Origin: Tetrastigma voinierianum
Taxonomy: Eukaryota; Streptophyta; Magnoliopsida; Vitales; Vitaceae
NCBI GenBank assembly: GCA_016808115.1
Contig: JAEQBH010004670.1
Coordinates: forward strand, 1 to 64,000
Reading direction: 5' to 3'
DNA length: 64,000 nucleotides
Shown: piece after piece, positions 36,144 through 47,320 of the stretch
Layout: every line of letters begins with the position of its first letter
Numbering within the stretch: position 1 is the stretch's first letter
Program-made: the position numbers and the translations under genes
The notes under the pieces: model-generated
What the model was told of the DNA's origin: nothing
Seen by the model: the letters and a program-made list of their open reading frames with translations, nothing else
The model's database searches: none

Positions 36144-38936
36144 TGTAACACCCTAAATTATACCTCAGAAGTTATTACGCCAGAGGTATAATAAAAATAA
36201 ATTTTGTAGCTTTTCAAAAAATTTAAGTGCTAAATGAAAAAATTACATAATAGGGATTTTTAAATGAAGTAAAGGTGATAATGTAAAATGTCAGTCAGTG
36301 GACTTAAGAGTCATTAAGCTTAAAAGATTATGTGTTATTATAGATTTTGAATAAGTTGATTCTGGTAAATTAATGGGAATCTGTGGAGGATCAAACATAT
36401 GTACTATATGAAGAAGAGGTAATGAAACATGGCCTTATAACAAATGAAATAAGACCAAAACTTGTCTTTGCGTAAAGGAGGATTTGATTTTGGGAAAAGT
36501 AAGAGTTAGGGCATTCGTTAGAGGAGAAGAAGGCCATTTTTATTTTGGTGTGTTTGTTCTTACTTCAAAAGCTCCTCTTTTCAAGTAAAAGTAAAGAAGA
36601 AAAAGTTACAGGCTGTTTTAAGAATAAAGAACTCAAGGTTAGGAAACTATCTTAACTCATTCTTTGTCTATGTTGGTGTTAGGAAAACCCCAACTCTCCA
36701 CAGATTTATTTTCGTTGGTTTGAGGTTGTTTTGATGGTACGGTTTGGAAGTGTTTATGGTTAAAGACCAAGAAGTGTAAAAAGAGATGCATAGGTTTTAA
36801 GGGATTTGCTGTCAAAAGTTTTCTAAAACCCATGTTTTGTGTTTTGGCCATAACTTGGACTGAAAATCTCTAAATTGGATGATTCCAATAAGAGATGGTG
36901 CATAAGACTTATGGTTGAAAATGTACCAAGAAATAGACCTAAATTAGTCCAAAAAGAGCAGTAATTTTGGTGTTTCAGAGATTGACCAAAACAAAGTCGA
37001 AAACAGGAAATTTCTAGGTTGTGTCGTATTTTGTGTATTGGCCATAACTTGGCCATTAGAACTCCAAATTGAGCAATTCAAATTTTGTGTAATCTAGACT
37101 TCTTTTAGAATAAGTCTTAAGAAGGAAGTGTAATCAACTCCCATTCCTATGGTGCCCATAAAAATTCTGAACCCGAATTTTAAGCTTAAAGGTAATTTCT
37201 AGGTTTATTCTTATTTTGATATAGTCTTCGTGTTTGGGTCATAAGTCAGTTTTACTCATCCAAATTGAGTGTTTCAAATTTCTGTGTAATCTAGACTTTT
37301 GGGAGAGCAACTTTGCTAAGGACCATTTTATGTAAAATGGAAATGATAGAATTATAGGGGAAGTGTTGTCAAAATTTCTCCATAACCTATTTTCCTGTAC
37401 TGGCCATAACTTGGCCTCCTGACCTCAAAATTTGATGATTATAGTTGGGGAAGAACCCTAAGAGGTAGACCTATAAAAATCTAGAAGGTACCGAGAAGCA
37501 ATTCGGACCCTAAGTCCCCTGTTTTTGAGACTGAAGTGAAGATATGGGGTTTAATTTCTTAACTTGGGTAGGTTCTGTATTTTGGCCATAAGTTAAGTTA
37601 TAATGATCCAAATAAGATGATTCCAATTTCTACTGAAAATAGACTCATAGAATTAAAACTTTCATGAAAGAAGTTTGGGTAAAATATGTCTCATTTTTTC
37701 CCAGAAAATTATGCAAGTGAAGGTGAAAAATCTGTTTCTGGGTGGTAAGAACATTTCATAATTGACCTCTTTTGCTAGAAAATGCATCATAATGCATGAT
37801 AGTTGTGATTTGAACACGTTGATACGTATGAAGAAATTACTTCAAGTATAAGAATTGACTTGGAAAATAATATGAATGAGGTTAGACCTTTATAAAATGT
37901 TCTTAATCACATATAATTGTATACTTGCTTAAGACCGGATGGTGAATAAATGGGAACTAGTGCTACGACACTCCTATTAAGTGCTTTGGCACTCCTAAAT
38001 AGTGCTACGACACTCCTGTTTAGTGCTTTGGCACTCCTAATTAGTGCTATGACACTCCTATTTAGTGTTTCGACACTCCTGATTAGTGCAATGGCACTCC
38101 TATTCAAGTGTTTCCTAAGACTTATACCTATATTGTACCTACTGGTACCCATCAACATGTACCTATTATTCATTCTTACTAGTCTATGAGGCAAACATTT
38201 ATATGACAAGTATATGAATAAGGACAAGTATGATTATGAAAATAAGAATCTAAGATGCATCAGCATACTTCTATACCGTACTGTAGTGTACCCTTAGGTA
38301 CCTTCTGTTCCGAATTGTATGATATGTACTCCTACGAGAGAGATGAATATGATGACCCGCAAAGGATACGTATATATATAGTATATATATATATATGAAC
38401 GTGATAAGTATGAAAATGGTTAAATAATTACTTGAAACAATATTGGGTATGCTTGTTTATTGTATTTGAGAATAGTTATAAGTGGTTTTGTTTTTATGTA
38501 TTTTCCTTACTAAAATATAAGTTTAGCATGAGTGTTTAATCCATGTAGGTGCTGAAGAAGTTGTTAGGGACACCCCGCATTCCTCAAGGCCAACACAACC
38601 TTAGGAGTCCCCCTTCGTAGGACCCTATTCTTTTTATAATAGAAGTGGTTGTGTAATTTTTTTGCTATAGCTTAAAACTTGTATTGATATAAGTAATTTT
38701 TTTGAGACTCAAGCATATGTACAAGACTTTTTAAACACGATTATGGTGGTAGTTTTACATGGTTATATATATTTTGTAGTCTTGAATTTTTATAATTCAA
38801 ACTTTTGAAGTATGATTATGTCATTCTTGACTTTTTGCTTGAGTTGTTCTCAATTATTTGCCAAAAGTGAGTTTATAGGTCTCAACTCTGTGTGGCTTCC
38901 CCTCACTTGCCATAGTTATGGGGTAGGGGCAATACA
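36144..38936 (+). repeat. 3' LTR of Tekay-like element
   Basis: TGTAACACCC to GGCAATACA. Collinear with the 5' LTR at 13015-15773, including the five CATAACTTG modules (about 36843 to 37585), the 21-bp minisatellite and the terminal TTGCCATAGTTATGGGG. Followed by CAGGC, the partner of TAGGC at 13010. Confidence 0.88.
37968..38108. repeat. 21-bp minisatellite, 3' LTR copy
   Basis: Seven copies of a 21-bp unit AGTGCT-CGACACTCCTRTTT alternating with AGTGCTTTGGCACTCCTAAT. Since 21 is a multiple of three, it stays open in several frames and creates repetitive ORFs on both strands (37907-38227) that are not genes. Confidence 0.92.
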
Positions 38937-39300
38937 CAGGCCTAGTGCCACCTTGGGTTACTAATGCAATGTCATGGTTATGTGTGGCATGTAATGCCAA
39001 GGATAGCACACATCCAAAGGTGCTTCCAAGGCCACCTTGGTCCACTAGTTCATACACATACAATAGTGCATCTGTGCAAATGTTAGTGACTTCCTAACAT
39101 AGCAATCAAAGAAGGTGGGCTAGTAGTCATCTAATCAAGAAAGGTAAGATTATTTAGCTTGCCTAAAAGTGTGATGGCAAGATATAAAAGAGATGAGCTA
39201 GTATGAATAAGATCAAGGGATATGTCAAAATCAGTAACCATGTCTAAAGTATTGAGGGATCATATTTTAGAAAAGTCAAAAGATCATAGAGATTCTTAGA
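38937..39300 (+). other. Tat 3' non-coding region, resumed
   Basis: Begins with the CAGGC duplicate and CTAGTGCCACCTTGGG, which continues the repeat seen at 12920-13014. A similar CCTTGG/CCAAGG word recurs at about 39035. No gene is seen before the antisense ORF. Confidence 0.65.
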
Positions 39301-39313
39301 ACCCTAGGCACTC

Positions 39314-41089
39314 TTAGCGAGAAACATCAATTTGTTGTAATTGAGAGGTCAGGTCAGCAGGCTTTCCTTTCATAGAGGATATAAAATCACTCAAGGAAAT
39401 GGTCTTTTGATGGCGCTTTAGGCCATGAGCTTGAAGAACCTCATCATGTCGTATGTTATAAGGCAACTCGCTTTTTCTCTCCATTTCTTCAGCTAACAAT
39501 CTAATTCATTCTTCCTAGGCATGATACTTAGCTTTTACTTCCTCTAATCTTTGGATTCTATGGTCGCAGATAGCTCTGATCAAGCCATACTCATATTTTT
39601 CTCCTTAATTTCTCTAACTGCATATCACTTGAGCATTCTCCTTTACCACATGCTCAATAGAAGAAAATACCTCAAGAACGCAGTGTATAACCCTAGAAAC
39701 GAAAGCCCCCAGCCTCAAGCTCAAGATAAGTAGATTATAACACTACCATAGCCGTGTGAAAGCATTTTTTTGGACAGAGGATAGTAAGAGAAGGTCTAAG
39801 CTCAACATATGACTAATAATGGAGCGAGCAACAGCTACATCCGGTTCGGTAGGAGGTCTAGATGGCGGCTCAACATGAGAAGTGGCTTGGTCCAGAAAGG
39901 AAAGATCTAATGAAGGAACTGCTCTTGCCTCAAGATGCAAAGTAGACCAAAGAAAGACCTAAGAAAGAAAAAGGTAAGGAACTTGAAAGTTGATAAAAAA
40001 GAAGTAAAGGAAAGGTAAAGTGTTCATCGGAGGAACGAAAGGTAAAAGGGCTGGAGGAGTTTACCCAATGGAGCCCTGATCAGTTGAAAAATGGCCATCT
40101 TCATATTCTAAAAGGTCATTGGAGGAATGACCTCCCTCAAATGTCACTGAACTATCTTGCTTTTTGGATTCATCCTCGGTAAATACGATCTTGTCCCTTT
40201 GCACTGTCACTTCTTCTTCGACTTCTTCAATCTCTGTAAGATCATTTTGTGTGTTAGAAAATTCAAGCTTAGGAGCTATCCTATGAGATCTCCGTTGGGG
40301 TTTAGAGGAGTTATTCTTAACAACATCCAATTTGGATTGCTTAGGCTTAGCAGCAGGAGGCTTAGATTGTCCAACCACTTTCTTCAATTTTGCAATGGGC
40401 CTGCTGGAAGAGGAAGTGAAGCTTACATAATGAAAGGCAAAGTGAGAAATCAAGGTGAATGTCAAAGAACTGAATGCAAGAAACAATGAACAAAAATCCA
40501 TATACCTGAGGAAGAAGGGTAGGAACTGATAAGATCATCAAATCTGACACATCACTAGGTTGAGAAGGATTCTACATCTGACAACATAATAGTCTTAAGA
40601 CCACAAGTAGGAGTGTGGTAAGATTGGGTCAGTTGCTCTACTAAGGATGCAGTAGGTGATCCTAAGGGTAAGGAAGGGAATGAAAGGATAAATTGAGTAA
40701 ATCCAAACTGACAAGCCCACAAGCAAGGTATGTATGGTAAGAAATCTACAGAAGAAGAAGACAGTTAAGGGGAAAAAGCATAACAACCCCTAGAGATCAA
40801 GACCCTACAAACTGTGTTGAGGAATGTTGATGGATATTTAAAATCCAGAAGGAGTGGAAGAACTCAAGATTTGCTGCCAGATGGGTCATCGGAAAATTGT
40901 GTTAAAAGCCTCGCACATGGGCCAGAGACAAAAGAAATGGCTTAAGCAAATTTTCAAGAAAGATGAAAGTGTGAGTCTCGAGATATGGGGTCCCAATGGA
41001 TAGAGTCACACTAAGGCCTAAAAACATGGAGGGGAAAGAATCAGCACATGATAACTCAAGGAAATAGGCAAAGAGCCATATATGTATAA
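39314..41089 (-). pseudogene. C-terminal part of antisense ORF in Tat element
   Basis: Downstream (minus-strand) continuation of the plant-mobile-domain ORF. Right after the domain come WLFAYFLELSCADSFPSMF and further degraded residues (about 41060-40900). Then 40501-40061 is open: a Ser/Lys/Pro-rich basic stretch (AKLKKVVGQSKPPAAKPKQS; PQRRSHRIAPKLEF) that resembles a nuclear localisation/linker region, then an acidic tail (TEIEEVEEEVTVQRDKIVFT). Two further open pieces are 39940-39743 and 39499-39314 (MERKSELPYNIRHDEVLQAH). I know no function for this tail. Frames differ between pieces, so the gene is broken. Confidence 0.6.
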
Positions 41090-41668
41090 ACTAAGGGGCT
41101 CCTCCCACCATATGATAAGTTACCTTAGTCACATACTTGTCCATGGCCTGGTACAAGGAAGCCAAGAAAATGGTACCCAAAGCATAGGGCCGCCCAAAGG
41201 CAAGGGCCCTAGCTAGAGGAAGATACTCCATTGGAGTAAGCCATCTGTAATGAGGAAAAGACAAAATCCAAGAAAGAAGAACCCACATGAACTCTATGTG
41301 TAGGAATCCCAATAGAATTTTGCCACTTCCATATGGTGGATGAATAAGAAGTTTAAGAGGTGGAAGAGACTTCAAGATGAGGAAGTGATGGGTCATAGAC
41401 ATCTAGAAGGTATACGGCCTCTGAACCCTCAACAAGCAACCCAATAAAGATAGAAACGTCCCCAATATTGAGGGATGTAGGACTAAAAGGAAAGAGAAAT
41501 GAATTTAAACCCTTGGACCAAAAACCTAAGGCGGTACTCATCAAATCCAAATCAAGGGTTACGCTCACCTTGGTAAGCGTAATGAATTAGGCAATACCTA
41601 AGGATTCCCATTGTCCTTGAAAATGAGAGGATAGCTTGTCCACCCAAGTAATCCAATCCTCAAATGCC
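41090..41668 (-). pseudogene. Antisense plant mobile domain (aminotransferase-like PMD) ORF of Tat element
   Basis: Encoded on the strand opposite gag-pol. In minus order: FEDWITWVDKLSSHFQGQWE then SLGIA (stop) FITLTKVSVT (41660-41560), LDLDLMSTALGFWSKGLNSF and LFPFSPTSLNIGDVSIFIGL (41560-41430), then after a frameshift near 41380 FMWVLLSWILSF and EYLPLARALAFGRPYALGTI, FLASLYQAMDKYV, and GGAP (41300-41090). The order W-x2-W, LxFW, F-x-FP-T-L-DV, LA-GRP-ALG, FLA-LY and GGP is that of the plant mobile domain (MAIN/MAIL1 family, long-form PP7). Antisense PMD-like ORFs are known in Tat elements. One stop and one frameshift are visible. Confidence 0.75.
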
Positions 41669-42263
41669 CTAGGCCATGACTTAGCTGGTAGAGCCATAGG
41701 TCATAGTTCTTTTCCAAGAAGTATCTTTGATGGTGACATAAGAGGAAAAGGAAAGGCTAAGGTAGGAATAACCACATCTCCAACCGCATGGGTAGTCCCA
41801 AACTTCAACAAGGGAGTAAGAGATGGCAGTGCATTGGAACATAGGAAAAGAGTATCAGTGAACCAAGGGTAAGAAAGAAACAAACGTGACAACAAGAAAA
41901 GAAATGCCTGCGATTAAGGAAGATTGTCCAGCCATGTCAAGAAATGAAGTAGAACCTGCATATGGAGGAATAAGAAGAAATCATGCGTATGGAATGTTGA
42001 AAGAGATTGATAGGATAAGTCCTTTTTTATGGAAAAAACTTTTGAAATTTTCAAATGGTAGTTATTGCCATGGTAACCTTGAAGTTTTGAAATCTTATGC
42101 TCGGAAAGTATATGAGAAAATCTCTTTAAAATACTAGGTAGGCATGATCGAACCTAGATTTCTTAAAGCAAGTTCTTCAGGTCCATCAGATGGTAAGGTT
42201 GAGGAGTTACCTTTATGATGCTTCTGCTGGTAGATGAGGTAAAAAGATTGAGTAGAGGGAGAG
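41669..42263 (-). other. Region upstream of antisense PMD ORF
   Basis: On the minus strand this would hold the PMD N-terminus and 5' region. A degraded open stretch lies at 41895-41701, but no motif or start can be set. On the + strand, 41890-42137 is open and Lys/Arg-rich without a recognisable domain. It ends at the reverse LTR. Confidence 0.4.
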
Positions 42264-43011
42264 TGTTACGCCTAAAAATCCCGGGTCCATCGACAACCCG
42301 TCACCGCGAAGATAGCTCATGGATGCCCAAAATCCGACACCACACCACAACTTCCCTTTTCCGAGACCCAAGATTTAACGAAAATCGGGCAGAGTCTTCT
42401 TTGTACGGGGAGCTCTACCCAAAATACAACCTGTGCAATTACATGGCAACATGGCCCAATATTATACAACGACCTCACCGGGTTCACATATGAGTAAAAA
42501 TGGCCACGTAGGGCCCATTTATCCATATTCAAACATATTAGCACATGACTATAAAACCATAGTCCATAAGAGTTTAAATTACATCACTCTTATACAAAAC
42601 ATATATCAGTAAATTAAGCATTCTAATACATGTTTTACAAATATAAATCAAAGCCAATAACTAACTTTCTCAATATCGGCCCCAGTGAGCCGCTCTCACA
42701 CATTTCCGTACCTAAAAAGGGGTCCCACGACCTGGAAATGAGCAATGCCCACGCAGGAAATCCTGCCAAGGGCTACTCCCACCTATGCACAGGAATGGTC
42801 ATGCAACAAATAAGCACTCCCATCCAGAAGATGTCATCCTAGAATGGAAACCTACATGTCATGAATGAGATGCAACTCAACATGTCCCATGTACCGAGCC
42901 TTTACTGACTCCCTCTTAAACTCGAGTCCTAACCCGACTTCCTCACACATGCGCTTATGCCTAGAGTGAGAAACTCACCATTGGTATTTCAGCCAATGGT
43001 CCTTTATCCAA

Positions 43012-43340
43012 AACAAAAGCTTTTTGTTTTATAAATAAAAACATCGACGCCTCCTAAACCACTTTAAACAAAAGCATCGACAATCTCCTAAACAAATTTT
43101 TTAAAAAAAAAAAAGCATTGGCACCAAAACCACTTAAAACAAAAAGACAGATGCCTTCCATAACCCGCTTATTCAAGTATTACGCCCTCGTAAATCGCTT
43201 AAAACAAAAAAAGAATCGATAATCTCCTAAACCGACATTTAAACAAAAGCATCGACAAGCCTCCGATCAAAAGCATCGACGCCTTTTGAAACTACTATAA
43301 AAAAAAAAAGCATTGGACAATCTCCGAAACCGTTTGACTC
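43012..43340. repeat. About 40-60 bp AAAGCATCGAC tandem repeat
   Basis: About seven irregular copies built on AAACAAAAGCATCGAC and CTCCTAAACC(A/G)CTTT with A-rich spacers, inside the reverse LTR. Confidence 0.8.
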
Positions 43341-45260
43341 TTTAGGACATTATCCTTAGATCGAGCCTACACCATCAACACCATAAACAGTGTTGATTTA
43401 CAACCATGGAGATCGTGGAGCTCTATTGGATGTCGTCCAATGTATCAGGTCGACCACCTGTTCACCAAGAATGGTGAAAGACAACAACCATGCACTCCCA
43501 CCCGTTTTACGCGATGTCCCCATGCATAGAAACACGGCAATGCAAATGTGCCATTGCCTATTCATACCATGCCACATATGCCTACTCATGCATCAATTGG
43601 ACATTTATATCACTAAACACATAAATTCCAATTTAAATCATACAATTCATGCCAACATACCTAACACACATACATTGACATCTACAAGTCATCACCAACG
43701 TAATGACTTGATTTATCCTCTAAGTCTAATTGTGACACCATGTCCACAAATAGCCCACAACCAAGCCATGCAATGGCCTCAGTCATACACAAACTCATGC
43801 ATTTCCCTAAGCCTCATGGATAATTAAATTACCAAACAACATACACCAATTTCAATGTATTAGACCGCGCATATCATCACAACCAAGCAATTTGCACACT
43901 TTGTGTTACAATCAAATTTTCAAAACATATGTGGGCACCAAACGCCATTCACAGGCATATGTCCAGATTTTAGACTTAAGTAGCTTTCCATATAGTCCAA
44001 GAACACTAAATTTGGAGTCCTAATGAAGGAGTTATGCAAGTTGCAAGCCATGAAGAAAATCAGCAACATTGCAGCACCTGTAGCAATAGAGGCTACTATA
44101 TTTCATCATTTTCAGTCCTAATGTGAGTTCAAACTGAATTAAAAAATATATGTATGGATTCTATACTCAAATATCTTTCCATAGAGTCCAAGAAGATGTG
44201 AATCGGAGTTCAAACGAAAAAGTTATGGACGTCCAAATGAGATGTCATCTAACGCTGACTTTACGTAACATATTTTTTGTTTTAAACAACCTTCGAAACT
44301 GTCATAAACGGCTATAATTTCAGCCATAGAGCAGTTCGAAAACTCGGTCTGAAAACAGCCACGAATTTGACCACATCCCCGAGCCAACACTTGGCCAACC
44401 CACACCATAAACCGTCCATCCTTCACATATACTGAAAGACTCGATTTCTACCACACAAACCCGAACAAATCCCAAAAAATTTATGATGTCAATATATCTT
44501 ACATGTATATAGGTTCATAATTTTGTTTTCACAATACAACCGCATGTTATTCAACTACCAAGCAATAACACACAAAATATCCTTGATTTTAGGACCTCAA
44601 TTCAACAAGGCATCATCCAGCCTCAACACCCCCTAAACCAGTCTCGGTTCAGTCCACTTTACCACTTCCAGATCAGGCCAAAAACAACCCCAAACACCAA
44701 AACACACAAAAAACCCCGAAGACATTAGTCCTAAGACTAAAACCAATCTCAAACACAGTCCTAGACTGCCTAAAAACAGTCCCAAACATTCCAACATTCA
44801 GCCCCGGTGCGAGGGATCGACCGGCACCGCCACTACGCCCCAAAGAAAACTTCATAAAGAAATGACATTAGGTTATAATAACCCGAAAGTAGGAAGGTTC
44901 CCCAATTTCGAGCGGCCAAACTTTTGAAACCCAGAACGTTTCCCGAACTTCCTGCTCGAATCTCGACGAAAACTCCTGGTTTTGGTGTCCACACATTGCC
45001 CTCAACGAGTACTCCGACTTTAAGTCTTGGCCCGATGCGAGACGACCACCCGAGCTCCGTAGATCTTAGAGAGAATTCAGAGCTTCTCTCTCTACATCCT
45101 CTCTTCTCCCTCTCCTGAATGATCGGAGTTTTGGAGCTGCATCGAGTCACCGTTGCTTGTCAATGATGAGGCTTCCTCGTTCCCATCTCGATTGTTTGTT
45201 TGGAAGGAAAATTTGAGAAAGAAAATTTCTATGGATCCGCCTTCTGCTTCTTTGTGTTAC

Positions 45261-45443
45261 TGTTGAAGAAAATCTAGAAAGCAATTTTATTATTCCACCA
45301 TCTCATCACACAGTGGGAAGAGAGCCCATGCTTTTATACAGAGCTGAAAGTCACATGACTTATATCACATGGAAAACATACAAACAATTTGAAATTGTTA
45401 CTGCAGTAAAAAAAAAAAAAACGGAAAACACCTAACCATAACA
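45261..45443 (-). mobile_element. Possible short copia solo LTR
   Basis: On the minus strand a 183-bp unit runs TGTTATGGTTAG to CTTCAACA. It has a TATA box TATAAAAG (45338-45331), a GGGCTCTC start region, and AATAAAA just before the end. That compact layout and the TGTT...AACA termini are like short plant copia LTRs. Flanking 5-mers do not match, so insertion is not proven. Confidence 0.4.
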
Positions 45444-45907
45444 TTCCTACAAAGTAGTAGACGCAACCAGGACGTCCCCACGTTCGATAAGTGCCTAAGT
45501 TCCTCCTTTTATTCCAATTAACTTAAGTTTGTTAAGTGGCCCACGTCGCGCCACGTGTTCACTCCGATCCCGGGTTTGTTTATGTCCCGAAACGATTCAT
45601 TTCTTTTCAGTTCAATTTATTTTAAATTAACTAGCTCTCAAGTCATTTTTCTTACTCCGAGTTTTTCTAGTGTCCTCGTTCCTAATCATCGGCGACTGGG
45701 CACATCTGTGAAAACGTAAAAATTTAACTCGTCTCTTAATTTGACGAAACTTTTCTAGGTCACTAGATTTTGTCAGACGAATCCAATGGCACCGTCCGTT
45801 TCGTCATTCGAGATCTAGAGAATTTTCTAGGCTTCCCTGAGTCATTCCATCAATTTTACTATTATTGCCATTTTTTCTCGTAGTAAATCAAATTTTCCCT
45901 GTTTACA

Positions 45908-46427
45908 AAAGAGACTAAGATCTACATACAAAGGAGAAAAGCTTCTATAAGAATAAGACTCTTTCTTAACTTTTAAAGATTGTTTAAGTGAAGAACGAAG
46001 GATTTGGAGTTCTAAAAACGAAGAAGGATATTTCTTAATTTTTTTAAGATTTTCTTTCAGAAACCAAGTGATCTAAAGTTCTAACAAATCGAGAAAGGAT
46101 TTTTTTTTTCTTGATGTTTAAAGATTTTTTTGTTGAAGAAACTTAATGATTCAAAGTTTAAAACAAAACGATTTTTTTATTTTTTTGCATCATTGAAGAC
46201 TTTCTGAAGGAACGATGACTCAGTTCTAAAAAAACCAAAAAAAATATATTTTTTTATTGATGTTTAAGGATTTTTTTTAGTGAAGAACGAAGGATTTTGA
46301 GTTCTAAAAAACGAAAAAGGGTCTTTCTTGATTTTTGAAAGAATTTTCTGAATGAAAGACTGAGAGAGTATATATATATATATATATAAGATAGGTGTAG
46401 ATATAGATACATATATATATATATATA

Positions 46428-46474
<47 letters not shown>

Positions 46475-46540
46475 TTTCTGATGTTTAATGATTTTGTTCG
46501 AAAATGAATGATTCAAAGTTCTAAAACTGTATCCCTCCTA
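45908..46540. repeat. T-rich tandem repeat upstream of Tat 3' end, with (AT)n
   Basis: About seven copies of a 70-85 bp unit (GAAGAACGAAGGATTTGGAG, TTCTAAAAACGAAGAAGG, then TTTTTCTTGATGTTTAAAGA) from 45985. The last copies are split by an (AT/TA)n tract at 46371-46470, in which TATATATA runs alternate with AGATAGGTGTAGATATAGA. It lies in the Tat region before the antisense pieces at 46521-47120. Confidence 0.8.
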
Positions 46541-47120
46541 GTTCTGGGGAGATCCTGTGAATTACTTTTTCGATTATTAGAGTTTCCTCAAGTGTATCGA
46601 GGATAAATTCTTCTAACATTCTGGAGCAAGTCCTATGGAACATTAACTGCAAATAACTTAGTAAAAAAGGGACAAATCTACTCACCAGTGCAAGATGTGA
46701 GTTCTGGCCATGGAGGATGACCGAAAAAATCAAAACTTGCGGTGGAAGAGGGAGTCGCAACGCTTTAAGTTCACCAAAGAACAAAGGATTGCTTCACCAA
46801 ACATGGCGATCAGAGGATGCTTCACATCGTTCAGGGCTTCTACCCAAACTTTGAGGTGACAAAGAACAAAACTATAGTAGGGACTTTCTGCCAAGAATAG
46901 TTTGAGAGAAAGAGTGGAAGAGGTAGAGAAGAGAGGAGACTGTGGAATGGTTGGTATGTAAATCAAAGGGATTTCTTCCTATGAAACTTTCAAATCCTAA
47001 AGGAGAGTCTTTTGATGTAGAAGGAATCGGTTGTGGAGGAGAACGGAGATCAACAGCTGTCGGTTTGAAAGAAAAATTGGCGAGAGGCTTTTCTTGATGT
47101 ATTACTCTGGGCTTCTTCAC
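46521..47120 (-). other. Unidentified minus-strand coding-like pieces in Tat 3' region
   Basis: Three overlapping open stretches (47120-46872, 46966-46730, 46784-46521) include KKPRVIHQEKPLANFSFKPT, then SPPQPIPSTSKDSPLGFESF, then LKVWVEALNDVKHPLIAMFG. They lie upstream, in minus orientation, of the PMD ORF, so they might be its N-terminal part or a second antisense ORF. No known domain is certain. From 47121 to 47296 no feature is seen. Confidence 0.35.
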
Positions 47121-47296
47121 CCCTCCAATCTTCCCGGGTTTTGGCTGCTCTTCTCAAGGGATAATCTACATCCAAAAGGGTAAGCCGTGACTTTGGGCTT
47201 CCTGCGGCGAATGTGAGAAGAATGTGGTAAGAGAGAAAATAAGCCTTTTAACATATAAAAACTTTAATATACATACGAACATGGCTCCATATCAGA

Positions 47297-47320
47297 AAAG
47301 GCAAGGGGTGGGGGCCACAA
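47297..47320 (+). promoter_or_regulatory. Polypurine tract of Tat element
   Basis: AAAAGGCAAGGGGTGGGGGC is the only strong purine run here and lies a few bases before the TG at 47321 taken as the 3' LTR start. Confidence 0.6.

Larger units (their letters stand above)
13015..38936 (+). mobile_element. Tekay/Del-like chromovirus element with nested insertions
   Basis: Both LTRs (13015-15773; 36144-38936) start TGTAA-ACCC and end TACA. A PBS matching the initiator-Met tRNA follows the first. gag, protease, RT, RNase H and integrase run in + order, and a polypurine tract precedes the second LTR. Flanks show a 5-bp target duplication TAGGC (13010-13014) / CAGGC (38937-38941). About 17.5 kb of the 25.9 kb span belongs to later insertions: copia 16775-29197 (itself carrying a solo LTR) and a solo LTR 32475-35919. 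All coding regions are disabled. Confidence 0.85.
42264..45907 (-). mobile_element. Reverse-oriented solo gypsy LTR in Tat 3' region
   Basis: Read on the minus strand, it starts TGTAAACAGGGAAAATTTGA (45907) and ends GGGATTTTTAGGCGTAACA (42264), the same terminus type as the other chromovirus LTRs here. It contains CATAACT modules about 190 bases apart (about 44036 and 44226 on +). No PBS or internal region is seen. The target duplication is weak (GAGAG at 42259 versus AAGAG at 45909), so the ends are within a few bases only. Open reading frames inside look fortuitous. Confidence 0.7.

Noticed and set aside
37907..38227. ORFs with NRSVVALIRSAKAL-type repeats on both strands
   Set aside because: Produced by the 21-bp minisatellite, whose period keeps frames open; it lies inside an LTR.
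13010..38941. Idea that 13015-38936 is one giant intact element
   Set aside because: Two internal insertions with their own duplications account for most of the length; the core element is of ordinary size.
43390..43827. 145-codon + strand ORF
   Set aside because: Lies within the reverse LTR; His/Asn/Thr-rich without a domain, best explained by chance.
46304..46516. Minus-strand ORF of alternating Tyr and Ile
   Set aside because: Translation of a TA microsatellite.
46640..46690. Minus-strand GTGAGT...TTTGCAG that looks like an intron
   Set aside because: Only about 39 bases between the sites, below the usual minimum for plant introns, and the flanking exons do not form a recognisable protein.
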